From the NCBI GenBank assembly GCA_014654705.1, contig JACVZY010000052.1, positions 1 through 45,223 on the forward strand: 45,223 nt of DNA. The letters run 5' to 3'. The first letter of the stretch is position 1, and every line of letters begins with the position of its first letter. This document shows, piece after piece, positions 1 through 8,232 of this stretch. The translations under genes and the position numbers were made by a program. The notes under the pieces are model-generated. The model was not told the origin of the DNA and searched no databases. It was given only the letters and a program-made list of their open reading frames with translations. The stretch is from Ignavibacteria bacterium (lineage in GTDB: Bacteria; Bacteroidota; Ignavibacteria; Kapaibacteriales; UBA4661).

Positions 1-2
1 TT

Positions 3-53
3 TCTTCTATCACGATTATCTGGGCAATCCAGTTTTAACTTTTAATTGGCATT
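3..53. repeat. Left copy of 51-bp terminal inverted repeat
   Basis: Bases 3-53 are the exact reverse complement of bases 45173-45223 (51 of 51), and identity stops abruptly at base 54. The repeat lies just before the methyltransferase start at 91. Having the same sequence at both contig ends, facing outward, is what is expected when assembly stops at two copies of one dispersed element in opposite orientation. I see no transposase or further structure in it. Confidence 0.9.
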
Positions 54-90
54 TACAGTCATTTTGAAGAATAACACGCCAAACAACACT

Positions 91-714
91 ATGAACGACG
101 CTTGGACAGAACGCTGGAACAAACGATACAGCACCGACGAGTTTGCATATGGCGAAGAGCCGAACAAGTATCTCAAAGAGCAATTAGAAAAACTCAATCC
201 CGGAACAATACTTTTTCCGGCAGAAGGTGAAGGGCGAAATGCCGTGTTTGCCGCTACGCGTGGCTGGCAGGTCGCAGCCTTCGACATCAGCACCGAGGGA
301 AGAAAGAAAGCCCTGCGGCTTGCAGAAGCGCACGGCGTGACGATTGATTATCAGGTTGGTGAATTGCAGACATTGCCATACATTCCGGAACAATTCGACG
401 CACTTGCGCTCATCTATGCGCACTTTCCGGCAGACATCAAATCGCAGTACCACAGGGCGCTGGACAAATATTTACGCAAGGGCGGAGTCGTTGTTTTTGA
501 AGCCTTCAGCAAACGACATCTTGAGTACATTGCAAAAAACGAAAACGTCGGCGGACCAAAAGAGTTAGCGATGCTCTTCTCCACCCAAGAAATACAAGCG
601 GACTTTGCGAATTATGACATTATTGAACTGGCGGAACAAGAAATTGAACTGAGTGAAGGTCAGTTTCATAACGGACAAGGCTCGGTCATACGATTTGTCG
701 GACGAAAAAAATAA
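91..714 (+). CDS. Class I SAM-dependent methyltransferase (TehB/SmtA-like)
   Basis: A cytosolic protein of 207 residues with a Rossmann-type methyltransferase fold that should transfer a methyl group from S-adenosylmethionine to an unidentified small acceptor. The N-terminal [10 protein letters not shown] segment is typical of this family. The glycine-rich SAM loop reads [14 protein letters not shown], followed by the acidic strand end AAFDIS and the later LIYAHFP and [12 protein letters not shown] strands. I place the start at the ATG at 91, because the longer frame only extends to a TTG at 46 inside the terminal repeat and family members begin near the W..RY motif. It lies 32 bp ahead of a secreted propeller gene, with no evident functional link. 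The substrate cannot be read from the sequence. Confidence 0.85.
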   Translation: MNDAWTERWNKRYSTDEFAYGEEPNKYLKEQLEKLNPGTILFPAEGEGRNAVFAATRGWQVAAFDISTEGRKKALRLAEAHGVTIDYQVGELQTLPYIPEQFDALALIYAHFPADIKSQYHRALDKYLRKGGVVVFEAFSKRHLEYIAKNENVGGPKELAMLFSTQEIQADFANYDIIELAEQEIELSEGQFHNGQGSVIRFVGRKK

Positions 715-746
715 ATCTATTTTCCATCTCAAACATCGGTCTCCAG

Positions 747-2849
747 ATGAAAACTTTTTTTGACACTCCTTTTGCGAAAGCGCAAATCATAGTTCTGTTT
801 TTGTGTCTGTGTGCTTCTGTTCCCGCGCCGGCTCAAGATATAACGTGGCAGCAGACGAATGGTCCGTATGGGGGCAACATACAGTGCTTTACAAAAAGTG
901 GTACTATACTTTTTGCAGGAACCAAAAATGGTGTGTTTCGCTCGACAGACAATGGAACATCTTGGTCTAGTATTGGCGGCTTGGCAAATATGAATATTTT
1001 GTCTCTGTCTATTAGTGGCACCACACTCTTCGCTGGGACGTCGGGTAACGGTGTGTTCCGCTTGGTAGATAAAAGTTGGCAGGAAGTGAATAGTGGATTG
1101 ACAAGTACTAATGTTTGGACTTTAATTGGCAGCGGAACTACGCTCTTTGCTGGGACAGATAGGGGGATATTCCGCTCGATAGATAACGGTACAACATGGC
1201 AGGAGGTTAATAATGGTTTGGTAAATATTACTGTTCTGTCTCTTGCCGTGAGCGGCACTACACTATTTGCTGGGACAAATGGTGGTGGAGTTTTTCGATC
1301 GACGAACGGCGGTACAACGTGGCAAGCTGTCAATAGTGGATTAACGAATGCAACTGTCTGGTCTCTTGCAGTCAGCGGCTCCACAGTTTTTGCTGGGACA
1401 ACAGGTGGTGGGGTATTTCGCTTGGTGGATAATGGTACTGCATGGCAGGCAGTCAATAGCGGCTTGACGAATACCACTGTCTGGTCTCTCGTTGTTAGTG
1501 GCTCAATACTCTTGGCAGGAACTGATGGTGGCGGTGTGTTTCGTTCGGTGAACAACGGCACGACATGGCAGTCAGTTAGCAATGGTTTAGCGAGTACTGT
1601 TGTCTGGTCTCTTGTTGTTAGTGATTCCTCACTTTTTGCAGGAACCTATGGTGGTGGTGTGTGTCGTTCAATGAACCTCGGCACAACGTGGCAAGCTCTG
1701 AGTAATGACTTGATGAATGTTGTAGTCTCTTCTCTGGCTGTTAACGGCTCTACACTTTTTGCAGGGACTGGGGCAAATGGTGGTGGTGTCTTTCGTTCGA
1801 CGGACAATGGTATTACGTGGATTAACAGTGGCTTGACAAATTCCAATATCGCAGCTCTCGCTGTTAGTGGAACGACACTCTTTGCTGGTACACAATTTGA
1901 GAGGACAAAACTTGGCGGAATATTTCGTTCAATAGATAACGGGATGACGTGGCGAGCGGTTAATAACGGCTTGACGAATATGGATATCAGTTCGTTTGCC
2001 TTGGTTAGTAACACGCTTTTTGCTGGAACATGGGGTAGCGGAATATTTCGCTCAACAGATAACGGTCTGACTTGGCAAGCAGTCAATAACGGCTTGACAA
2101 ATAATATGATTTGGTCTCTTGCCGTCAGTGGTACCACACTTTTTGCCGGAACAAATGGCGGTGGTATGTTTCGCTCGACAGACTACGGTGCTACATGGCA
2201 AGTAGTTAATAGTGGTTTGACGAATACGACTATTTTATCTCTCGCAGTGAGGGGTTCTACAATTTTTGCGGGAACAAATGCTGGTGGAGTTTTTCGCTCA
2301 ACGGATAATGGCTCGACGTGGATTAATAGCGGCTTGACGAATATGGATATCTATGCTCTAGCTGTAAGTGGTTCTACACTCTTTGCGGGAACATATCATG
2401 GGGTATTTCGTTTGACGGATAACGGTACAGAGTGGCAGGAAGTAAATAACGGATTGGCGTATACTTATACCCGATCACTTGTCATCAAGGGGACGACACT
2501 TTTTGCAGGTACATGGCGCAACGGAGTCTTCAAAGCAAACATCGGCACCACCTCTCCCGTCTCCGTTCGCACTTCTGCATCATTGCCCGCCACTATCGGA
2601 ATTTCCTTGGCTCCGCATCCTGTTCTTGACCGAACACGATTGACGCTGGATATACCCAAAGCAAGTTCGGTAGAGGTTCGGATTTTCGATGCCCTTGGTC
2701 GTCTTTTGCAGCAGTGTGCGCTTGGTGAACTTTCGGCAGGTGCGCACGACATAGAGCAAGACCTACACACGCTACCAAATGGCACATACAGCGTGGTCGT
2801 GCAAGCTGGCGGCGAACGCGCTCACAAACTCTTGCAAGTGCTACGGTAA
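747..2849 (+). CDS. Secreted beta-propeller repeat protein with T9SS sorting domain
   Basis: A 700-residue exported protein. A signal peptide (about residues 1-29, ending APAQ) is followed by 14 repeats of roughly 40 residues with the core LFAGT..GGVFRSTDNGTTW, as in BNR/Ycf48-like propeller blades. The last 80 residues form a T9SS type-A sorting domain: a PHPV start, VRIFDALGRLL strand, LPNGTYSVVV and a terminal KLLQVLR. It should be secreted through the T9SS and left on the cell surface or released. No catalytic residues are visible, so the role may be binding or structural. The blades are also very similar at DNA level, which makes blade number prone to change by recombination. It is a paralogue in architecture of the genes at 33907 and 36241. 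Confidence 0.88.
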   Translation: MKTFFDTPFAKAQIIVLFLCLCASVPAPAQDITWQQTNGPYGGNIQCFTKSGTILFAGTKNGVFRSTDNGTSWSSIGGLANMNILSLSISGTTLFAGTSGNGVFRLVDKSWQEVNSGLTSTNVWTLIGSGTTLFAGTDRGIFRSIDNGTTWQEVNNGLVNITVLSLAVSGTTLFAGTNGGGVFRSTNGGTTWQAVNSGLTNATVWSLAVSGSTVFAGTTGGGVFRLVDNGTAWQAVNSGLTNTTVWSLVVSGSILLAGTDGGGVFRSVNNGTTWQSVSNGLASTVVWSLVVSDSSLFAGTYGGGVCRSMNLGTTWQALSNDLMNVVVSSLAVNGSTLFAGTGANGGGVFRSTDNGITWINSGLTNSNIAALAVSGTTLFAGTQFERTKLGGIFRSIDNGMTWRAVNNGLTNMDISSFALVSNTLFAGTWGSGIFRSTDNGLTWQAVNNGLTNNMIWSLAVSGTTLFAGTNGGGMFRSTDYGATWQVVNSGLTNTTILSLAVRGSTIFAGTNAGGVFRSTDNGSTWINSGLTNMDIYALAVSGSTLFAGTYHGVFRLTDNGTEWQEVNNGLAYTYTRSLVIKGTTLFAGTWRNGVFKANIGTTSPVSVRTSASLPATIGISLAPHPVLDRTRLTLDIPKASSVEVRIFDALGRLLQQCALGELSAGAHDIEQDLHTLPNGTYSVVVQAGGERAHKLLQVLR

Positions 2850-2991
2850 TCTGGTGTCGCGGTAGTATTTTGTTTGCCGATGAGCATGGAAGAACTGTTT
2901 TTCACAAGCCGCTGCCGTACATTGCAGCAAGCAAGAGAACACCTCACGGGCGGCACAATTTTTACCATCATTTTTTAAGGGGGATACATCC

Positions 2992-3555
2992 ATGATACAG
3001 CGACTTTCGCGTTATTTCTACCAACGCAGCACCGGCATTCGCGTCTTGCTATCGTTTTTGCTGATGATGCTCTTTAATATACTGATTTTTCCTGCCATGC
3101 AGGGGCGTATGGGAACATTTGTTAATCCCCTCGATATGCGCTTTGGTTTTTCAGCGGAGGAAGCTCTGGCGTTTCTCAATCTTTTGGGTGCTGAGGGGCG
3201 AAGTGTGTATCTGTTCGTCGAGAGTGTTGTGGATATTATCTATCCGTTCGTCTATACGCTGTTTTCGGTGTTGGCGCTGAGTTTTTTCTTTGGTCATCGC
3301 ATAGCCGAGAACTCCCGTTGGCGCACGATGAACATTCTTTTGCCACTCCTCACAATGCTTGCCGATTTCGTCGAAAATGGCGGCATTATCCTAATGCTCG
3401 TTGGTTTTCCCGACGCTGTTGCCACGCACATCGGCTGGACGGTTATCGGGAATGAACTCAAGTGGGTGGGAGCAGTGCTGTCGCTGGGCGGTGTTTTTGT
3501 CGGATTTGTGTGGTGGTTGGTGCAGTGGTTTGGTACGCGGCGCACACAGGCATAA
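2992..3555 (+). CDS. Polytopic membrane protein of unknown function
   Basis: A 187-residue inner-membrane protein with about four hydrophobic helices: near residues 18-36, 75-100 (VVDIIYPFVYTLFSVLALSF), 112-137 and 158-180. A periplasmic or cytoplasmic loop rich in polar residues separates the first two helices. An unusually good Shine-Dalgarno-like AAGGGGGA at 2977-2984 supports the ATG at 2992. I do not recognise a family. It ends 125 bp before the S9 peptidase start, and that downstream gene has no clear promoter of its own, so the two may be cotranscribed (inference). Confidence 0.8.
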   Translation: MIQRLSRYFYQRSTGIRVLLSFLLMMLFNILIFPAMQGRMGTFVNPLDMRFGFSAEEALAFLNLLGAEGRSVYLFVESVVDIIYPFVYTLFSVLALSFFFGHRIAENSRWRTMNILLPLLTMLADFVENGGIILMLVGFPDAVATHIGWTVIGNELKWVGAVLSLGGVFVGFVWWLVQWFGTRRTQA

Positions 3556-3680
3556 ACGCAATGACAACATCCGCACACAATGAAATTTGTTCACGAAACA
3601 TTATCCGCTCTGCAACCGTTTACTCTACCTTGCATTCAAGATTGCAACAATTTTCCATTCACTTCTTTTCACTCGCCCGT

Positions 3681-5810
3681 ATGAAAAAGATACACCACTT
3701 GCATCCAATCGGTTTTTCTCTGTTTGCTCTCTGCTGTGTGCTGTTCGTTTATTCGTCTTTGGCGCAGCAAGCATCTTCGTCCGCATCGAAGCGCGTTCCG
3801 AGTGTCGATGAACTCATTTCTCTCAAGTCTGCCGGTTCGCCGAGAATTTCGCCGGATGGAAAATTTGTTGCCTATACCGTAACTGAAACTGATTTTAAGC
3901 AAGACGCTTACGTGAGCCACATCTGGCTTGCCAACGCGACAACAGGACGACTTATCCAGCTCACGCGCGGAGAAAAATCGTGTTCGCAGCCCGAATGGTC
4001 GCCCGATGGTGCATGGATTACGTTCACAAGCACGCGTGCAGGCGACAAAACACAACTCTTCGCTATTCGTCCCGACGGCGGCGAGGCTGTGCAACTCACC
4101 AAATCCGAGCAAGGCGTAGGTGCTTATGAATGGTCGCCGGACGGGAAGCAGATTGCCTTCACCAGTACGGATGCACCTTCCAAGCAAATGAAAGACCGCA
4201 AAGAACAGTTGGGCGATTTTGACGTTGTGCGCAGGGAGTACAGCCACAGCCACATCTGGACGCTCTCGGTGGACGAAGCAATGAACGCTGCCACCACCGG
4301 AACGCAGCGCACACGCGGCACTGCGTATAGCGTGGGTAATATCGCGTGGTCGCCTGATACAAAACAAATTGCTTTCAGCGCGACGGCGAATCCCGATATT
4401 ATTCAGGGAGAAACGAACGACATTTATCTGCTCACCCTAGCCGATACCAGCGCCGGAGCCGTGAAAAAAATCGTGGCGCAGCCTGCGCCCGATTTCAGTC
4501 CGCTCTGGTCGCCGGATGGGAAGCAGATTGCTTTCGTTACCTACATGGGCAAGACAAAATTTTATCATGCTAATTCTCGCATTGCGGTCATTACGGTCAA
4601 TGGTGCAGGCGAGGGAGCAGCGATAAAATCTCTCACCGACACGTTTGACGAACAAGTAAACCCGATTGCGTGGAAATCCGATGGTATTCTTTTTACCGCC
4701 TCGCAAAAAACAAATGCTCACTTGTTCCGCTTGAATCCGCAGACGGGAAATATCACGCGGCTTTCTGCGCCCGATAATCTGATTCTTGGCGGTGCATCCT
4801 TTAGCAAAGATGGATTGCAAGCGGCATTCATGCTGAGTTCGCCCACATCTTTGGCAGAAGTATGTGTTTCAGCACTGAGTAATTTTTCTCCGAAGCCGCT
4901 TACCACCATGACCGCGCAAGCCTCACCATTTCTGCTCGGCAGCCGCGAACTTGTGTCGTGGAAAAGCAAAGATTCAACCGTGATAGAAGGTGTACTTATC
5001 AAACCGGTGGACTTCGACCCGAAAAAGAAGTATGCGCTCCTCTGTGTCATCCACGGTGGTCCGACGGGCATTGACCGTCCGGTGCTGCTTCAGCCGGACG
5101 CGCGATATTATCCCTCGGACATTTGGGCGGCAAAGGGCGCGTTGATACTGAAAGTGAATTATCGTGGTTCGGCAGGATACGGCGAAAAATTCCGCCAGTT
5201 AAATGTGCGGAACTTGGGCGTGGGCGACGCATGGGATGTGCTCTCCGGCGTTGATTATCTTGTCGGCAAGGGCTGGGTGGACGAGAATCGTATCGGCTGC
5301 ATGGGGTGGAGTCAGGGCGGCTATATCTCTGCGTTTTTGACGACGCACACGACGCGCTTCAAGGCGTTGTCGGTCGGCGCGGGCATTTCCAACTGGGCGA
5401 CGTATTACTACAACACCGACATTACGCCCTTCACCATTCAATATCTTGGCGACGATCCTGCTGATGACCCTGAAATCTACAAACTCACCTCGCCGATGAG
5501 CACCATCAAGGACGCAAAAACGCCGACGCTTATTCAGCATGGCGAAAACGACCGCCGTGTGCCGATTGCTAATGCCTACGAGTTGCGTCAAGGCTTGGAA
5601 GATAGGGGCGTTCCGGTGGAATTAGTCGTGTACAAAGGTTTTGGTCACGGCATCACGAAGCCCAAAGCAATGCGGGCTGTGATGCAGCACAATCTTGCGT
5701 GGTTCAATCACTACGTGCTGGGCGAACCCCTGCAGAGTTTGTCCACAGCGGGTTTATCTTTGCAGGAAAGTGGGAAAAAAGAGGAGAAAAAGCAGGAAGA
5801 GAAAAAGTAA
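3681..5810 (+). CDS. Secreted prolyl oligopeptidase family (S9) peptidase
   Basis: A 709-residue serine peptidase of the S9 (acylaminoacyl peptidase/dipeptidyl peptidase) family, exported by a signal peptide (residues 1-29, ending SSLAQQ). Residues 35-420 form a TolB/WD40-like propeller with repeated WSPDGKQIAF signatures that gate the active site. Residues 430-690 form the alpha/beta hydrolase domain with an HGGP oxyanion segment. The catalytic Ser544 lies in GWSQGG, Asp624 in HGENDRRVP and His656 in GFGHG. The C-terminus is a Lys/Glu-rich tail. The frame is open upstream to 3462, but the ATG at 3681 gives the signal peptide and avoids overlap with the membrane protein gene. It probably trims peptides taken up from outside. 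Confidence 0.93.
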   Translation: MKKIHHLHPIGFSLFALCCVLFVYSSLAQQASSSASKRVPSVDELISLKSAGSPRISPDGKFVAYTVTETDFKQDAYVSHIWLANATTGRLIQLTRGEKSCSQPEWSPDGAWITFTSTRAGDKTQLFAIRPDGGEAVQLTKSEQGVGAYEWSPDGKQIAFTSTDAPSKQMKDRKEQLGDFDVVRREYSHSHIWTLSVDEAMNAATTGTQRTRGTAYSVGNIAWSPDTKQIAFSATANPDIIQGETNDIYLLTLADTSAGAVKKIVAQPAPDFSPLWSPDGKQIAFVTYMGKTKFYHANSRIAVITVNGAGEGAAIKSLTDTFDEQVNPIAWKSDGILFTASQKTNAHLFRLNPQTGNITRLSAPDNLILGGASFSKDGLQAAFMLSSPTSLAEVCVSALSNFSPKPLTTMTAQASPFLLGSRELVSWKSKDSTVIEGVLIKPVDFDPKKKYALLCVIHGGPTGIDRPVLLQPDARYYPSDIWAAKGALILKVNYRGSAGYGEKFRQLNVRNLGVGDAWDVLSGVDYLVGKGWVDENRIGCMGWSQGGYISAFLTTHTTRFKALSVGAGISNWATYYYNTDITPFTIQYLGDDPADDPEIYKLTSPMSTIKDAKTPTLIQHGENDRRVPIANAYELRQGLEDRGVPVELVVYKGFGHGITKPKAMRAVMQHNLAWFNHYVLGEPLQSLSTAGLSLQESGKKEEKKQEEKK

Positions 5811-5843
5811 GAGACGAAATAGTACGGCGTGATGCGGGCTTCG

Positions 5844-5987
5844 CTATTGCGCTGAACCGTATATTAATTCTTGCGCCAAGCTCTTCAGCGCAGCGCGGCT
5901 AGGCTTGAGACCTCCCGTTGGATGCTCGCAAATCGCTTGCTTGATTGTTTCGGGGTGAACATTTTCTCCACCTGAAATGAACATAAG
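5844..5987 (-). pseudogene. Internally deleted second copy of the menE 3' end
   Basis: The minus-strand translation reads LMFISGGENVHPETIKQAIC, then CEHP, then jumps to GGLKPSRAALKSLAQEL and a stop. The intact menE at 6458-8005 has the same two blocks separated by 65 residues (starting SVVQAIVV and ending PPEILA), so this fragment lost about 64 codons in frame. Bases also match menE closely in the second block (about 5930-5984 against 6732-6796). The remnant has no adenylation core and cannot be a ligase. It is bounded by the terminator hairpin at 6011 on its 5' side. It is probably a relic of a tandem menE duplication or of a displaced older menE. Confidence 0.85.
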
Positions 5988-6010
5988 TCTCTGCGGAGGC
6001 ACTACTGAAA

Positions 6011-6043
6011 AGCCGATGAATATAGTATTCATCGGCTTTTTTT
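6011..6043 (+). terminator. Rho-independent terminator
   Basis: A perfect 12-bp stem (6011-6022 with 6026-6037) with the 3-nt loop TAG is followed by a run of seven T. It would stop transcripts coming through the S9 peptidase and the menE remnant. On the minus strand the stem is followed by TTTTC, so weak bidirectional action is possible. Confidence 0.85.
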
Positions 6044-6156
6044 ATTTGTTACTGTGGGATTACTCTTCTCTTTTTCTCTTGCTTGACAGTAACATTCTTG
6101 GTATTACTGCGTAGAACAACAAAATTACTGCTGATTTTTTTTATTCTTTTTTCACT

Positions 6157-6432
6157 ATGAGTCACGAAGTACAGAGTATTATCGAAATGGCAATTGGGTT
6201 GATCGCTTTTCCGGCAGTGATTAGCGCTTTTGTTCTTGGGTATAAGCATTTGCGTATTCAAGAAAAACGGATGCTCCGTGAGGATCATACGGAAGCTCGT
6301 GAAATTGACCTTGCCGAAAGAACGCTTGCACTCCGAGAACGAGAAACCGAGTTGGAGGTACGAAAACTGGAATTAGAAATTCACCTTCTTGAGCAGAGGA
6401 AACTTACGGGTGGTGGTGCATCGGAGCTTTGA
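6157..6432 (+). CDS. Small membrane-anchored coiled-coil protein
   Basis: A 91-residue protein with one hydrophobic helix (about residues 10-30, MAIGLIAFPAVISAFVLGY) followed by a charged heptad-rich region (residues 33-85, rich in R, E and L: LAERTLALRERETELEVRKL). The shape resembles PspB-type small proteins, but I see no real sequence match and do not assign it. It sits alone between the terminator at 6011 and the convergent end of menE, 25 bp away. Its composition and clear membrane-plus-coiled-coil pattern argue that it is a real gene. Confidence 0.65.
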   Translation: MSHEVQSIIEMAIGLIAFPAVISAFVLGYKHLRIQEKRMLREDHTEAREIDLAERTLALRERETELEVRKLELEIHLLEQRKLTGGGASEL

Positions 6433-6457
6433 CAATAACTTGCTCTGCGGTTTGTTA

Positions 6458-8005
6458 TTATCCATCATCTCTGAGAGAGAGCATCAATTTTTGTGCAAGA
6501 TATTTTAATGCAGCGCGACTTGGCTTGAGACCTCCCGCAAGAATTTCCGGCGGAAACGAAAAAAAAGCATCCGGTAGCGCAAAGCGGGGGAGCCGTTGCT
6601 CTGCAAGTTGGCGCAATTCCTGTATGCACTCTTCGGAGAGAGTGAGGTTATGAGCGAACTGGACAAACGCTACGGGACGTTCTCCGTATTTTTCGTTTGG
6701 CACTGGCACTACTATCGCCTGTACGACCGATGGATGCTCGCAGAGTGCGTGTTCGATTGTTTCGGGATGAATATTTTCTCCCCCCGAAATGAACATATTG
6801 TCTTTTCTGCCGAGCACCGTGAGCCTACCCTCTGCATCGCATGTCCCAAGGTCTTTCGTGTGAAACCAGCCGTCGCTGCTTGTTATAGATTCTTTGCCCT
6901 TTGTGCTCAATCGTGCAACAGCAAGCGTTCTGCCCCGCACAAGAATTTCGCCGTCGTCTGCAAGTGCAAGCTCACGAAAGGGCAAAAGTCTGCCTGATGC
7001 GAAGACTTCTGGCGGCGTGGGCGATGGTGCAGTGGTGATTTGTGATGCCATCTCGGTGCAACCATAGCTTGTATAAATACGCAGCCCTTTGTCCAATGCC
7101 AACTGAATCAAAGAATGCGGAATGGCTCCGCCGCCAAGAACGATAGCGCGAAGACGCTGCAAACGCTCCACTGCTGCTGTGCTTTGCAGGGCATGGAAAA
7201 GCTGCGTTGCCACAAACGAGCAATGCGTAATGGGAAAGCGGTCAAGCGTTTGCACGAGTGCCCCCGCATCAAACGAATGATACGTGGGAAATGCCACCGA
7301 AGCACCACCCGCCAGCGCTCGAAAAAAAACGCCATAGCCGCCGACGTGATACATAGGCAGCGACAGAAGCCAGCAATCTCCGTCACCAAAAGGAATATTC
7401 GCTGCCGACCCCATGGCGCTCCAATAATGATTTCCGACCGTATGCACAAGCGCCTTCGGAAGTCCCGTGCTTCCTGATGTGCAAAGTATCGTGGCATCAT
7501 TGCCAAGAGCGTCGGCAAAAAGATTACGGTCAAAAATACTGCCTTTGGTAGCACAGACATTCTTGTCTGTGTCCCAGTTCTCGCCTGTGTTCCAGTTTTT
7601 ATCTCTGTCCAAATGAACAGGTAGAACAACGGACGGAATACCCGTCTTTGTCGCCGCATCTATGCTTACTCCTTTGGTTGTGTCGTCATAGAGTAGCATC
7701 CGTGCGCCCGTGAGACGAAGTAACTCCGTTACCGTTTCGGCAGGAAAACGCGGACTAAGCGGCACCGCCACAAATCCCGCTCGCAAGCACGCCAGCAAGA
7801 CTACTGCCATTTGCGGTGTTCCTGCTCCAAGGATTGCTACGCGCTCACCACGCTGAACACCGTGCGAGGCAATCTGAGAAGCCACGTGAGCGCTATGCTC
7901 CATATACGCACCATATAAGAGCGTTTGTGCTTTGCCCGCGCCGTCCGACCAATAGAGTGCTGGCGAATCGTGGTCAAGGGTTGGTATGTGGTAGAGTTCG
8001 AGCAT
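6458..8005 (-). CDS. menE: o-succinylbenzoate-CoA ligase
   Basis: A 515-residue ANL-superfamily adenylating enzyme that activates o-succinylbenzoate with ATP and CoA, the step before MenB. Visible motifs are the phosphate loop CTSGSTGLPK (about 175-184), YTSYGCTEMASQ, the hinge-region GWFHTKDLG and GRKDNMFISGGENIHPETIE, and the C-terminal GGLKPSRAALK block that holds the adenylation lysine. It is the last gene of the men operon but is 227 bp from menC, a gap filled by a MITE-like element. Residues about 131-152 are a low-complexity insertion encoded by a palindromic repeat (7552-7600), at a place where the family is normally shorter. An internally deleted copy of its 3' end lies at 5844-5987. 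Confidence 0.93.
   Translation of the reverse strand: MLELYHIPTLDHDSPALYWSDGAGKAQTLLYGAYMEHSAHVASQIASHGVQRGERVAILGAGTPQMAVVLLACLRAGFVAVPLSPRFPAETVTELLRLTGARMLLYDDTTKGVSIDAATKTGIPSVVLPVHLDRDKNWNTGENWDTDKNVCATKGSIFDRNLFADALGNDATILCTSGSTGLPKALVHTVGNHYWSAMGSAANIPFGDGDCWLLSLPMYHVGGYGVFFRALAGGASVAFPTYHSFDAGALVQTLDRFPITHCSFVATQLFHALQSTAAVERLQRLRAIVLGGGAIPHSLIQLALDKGLRIYTSYGCTEMASQITTAPSPTPPEVFASGRLLPFRELALADDGEILVRGRTLAVARLSTKGKESITSSDGWFHTKDLGTCDAEGRLTVLGRKDNMFISGGENIHPETIEHALCEHPSVVQAIVVPVPNEKYGERPVAFVQFAHNLTLSEECIQELRQLAEQRLPRFALPDAFFSFPPEILAGGLKPSRAALKYLAQKLMLSLRDDG
7552..7600. repeat. Palindrome and 18-bp direct repeat inside menE
   Basis: CACAGACA at 7552-7559 pairs with TGTCTGTG at 7564-7571 (8-bp stem, 4-nt loop). 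The 18-bp segments 7565-7582 and 7583-7600 match at 13 of 18 positions. The encoded residues (DKNWNTGENWDTDKNVC) look like an in-frame insertion in a surface loop of MenE. Confidence 0.6.
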
Positions 8006-8059
8006 TGGTGTTTATGTTCAACGTTTTATTCTCCATGCCGATGGAGTACTGCCTTCGGG

Positions 8060-8196
8060 GAACGCTGATAACGCGGATTGTGCGGATGAAGAAGAATGAA
8101 AAAAAAGCTAATTTCAAGCGCGGTTTTTTAACAGAAATCTGCCTTTAGCTATCGTTATCTTCACGAAAATCCGCTGAATCCACGTCCTCCGCGTTC
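8060..8196. mobile_element. MITE-like palindromic element between menC and menE
   Basis: The left arm 8060-8089 and right arm 8167-8196 are inverted repeats that match at 22 of 30 positions (GAACGC..GA..ACG.GGATT..GCGGAT in both after reverse complementing). The 77-bp centre has no reading frame. The repeated CGCTGATAACGCGGAT style of the arms resembles the short palindromic sequences that often surround small mobile genes in Bacteroidota-like genomes (recalled, not searched). It fills most of the 227-bp menC-menE gap and may act on the mRNA as a hairpin. Confidence 0.6.
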
Positions 8197-8232
8197 AAGA
8201 ATTTTCGGACTTCGAGAGTACCATTGTGTTTC

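Noticed and set aside
3-53. Terminal repeat as an attC site
   Set aside because: It contains GTTAAAA/TTTTAAC strings but no matching pair of R and L boxes and no palindrome of suitable length.
833-1582. 249-residue minus-strand ORF opposite the first propeller gene, and a similar one at 1646-2137
   Set aside because: They are antisense shadows of the repeated blades; the proteins are just periodic reverse-frame text (repeated VPAKSV..PLTARD) without a domain.
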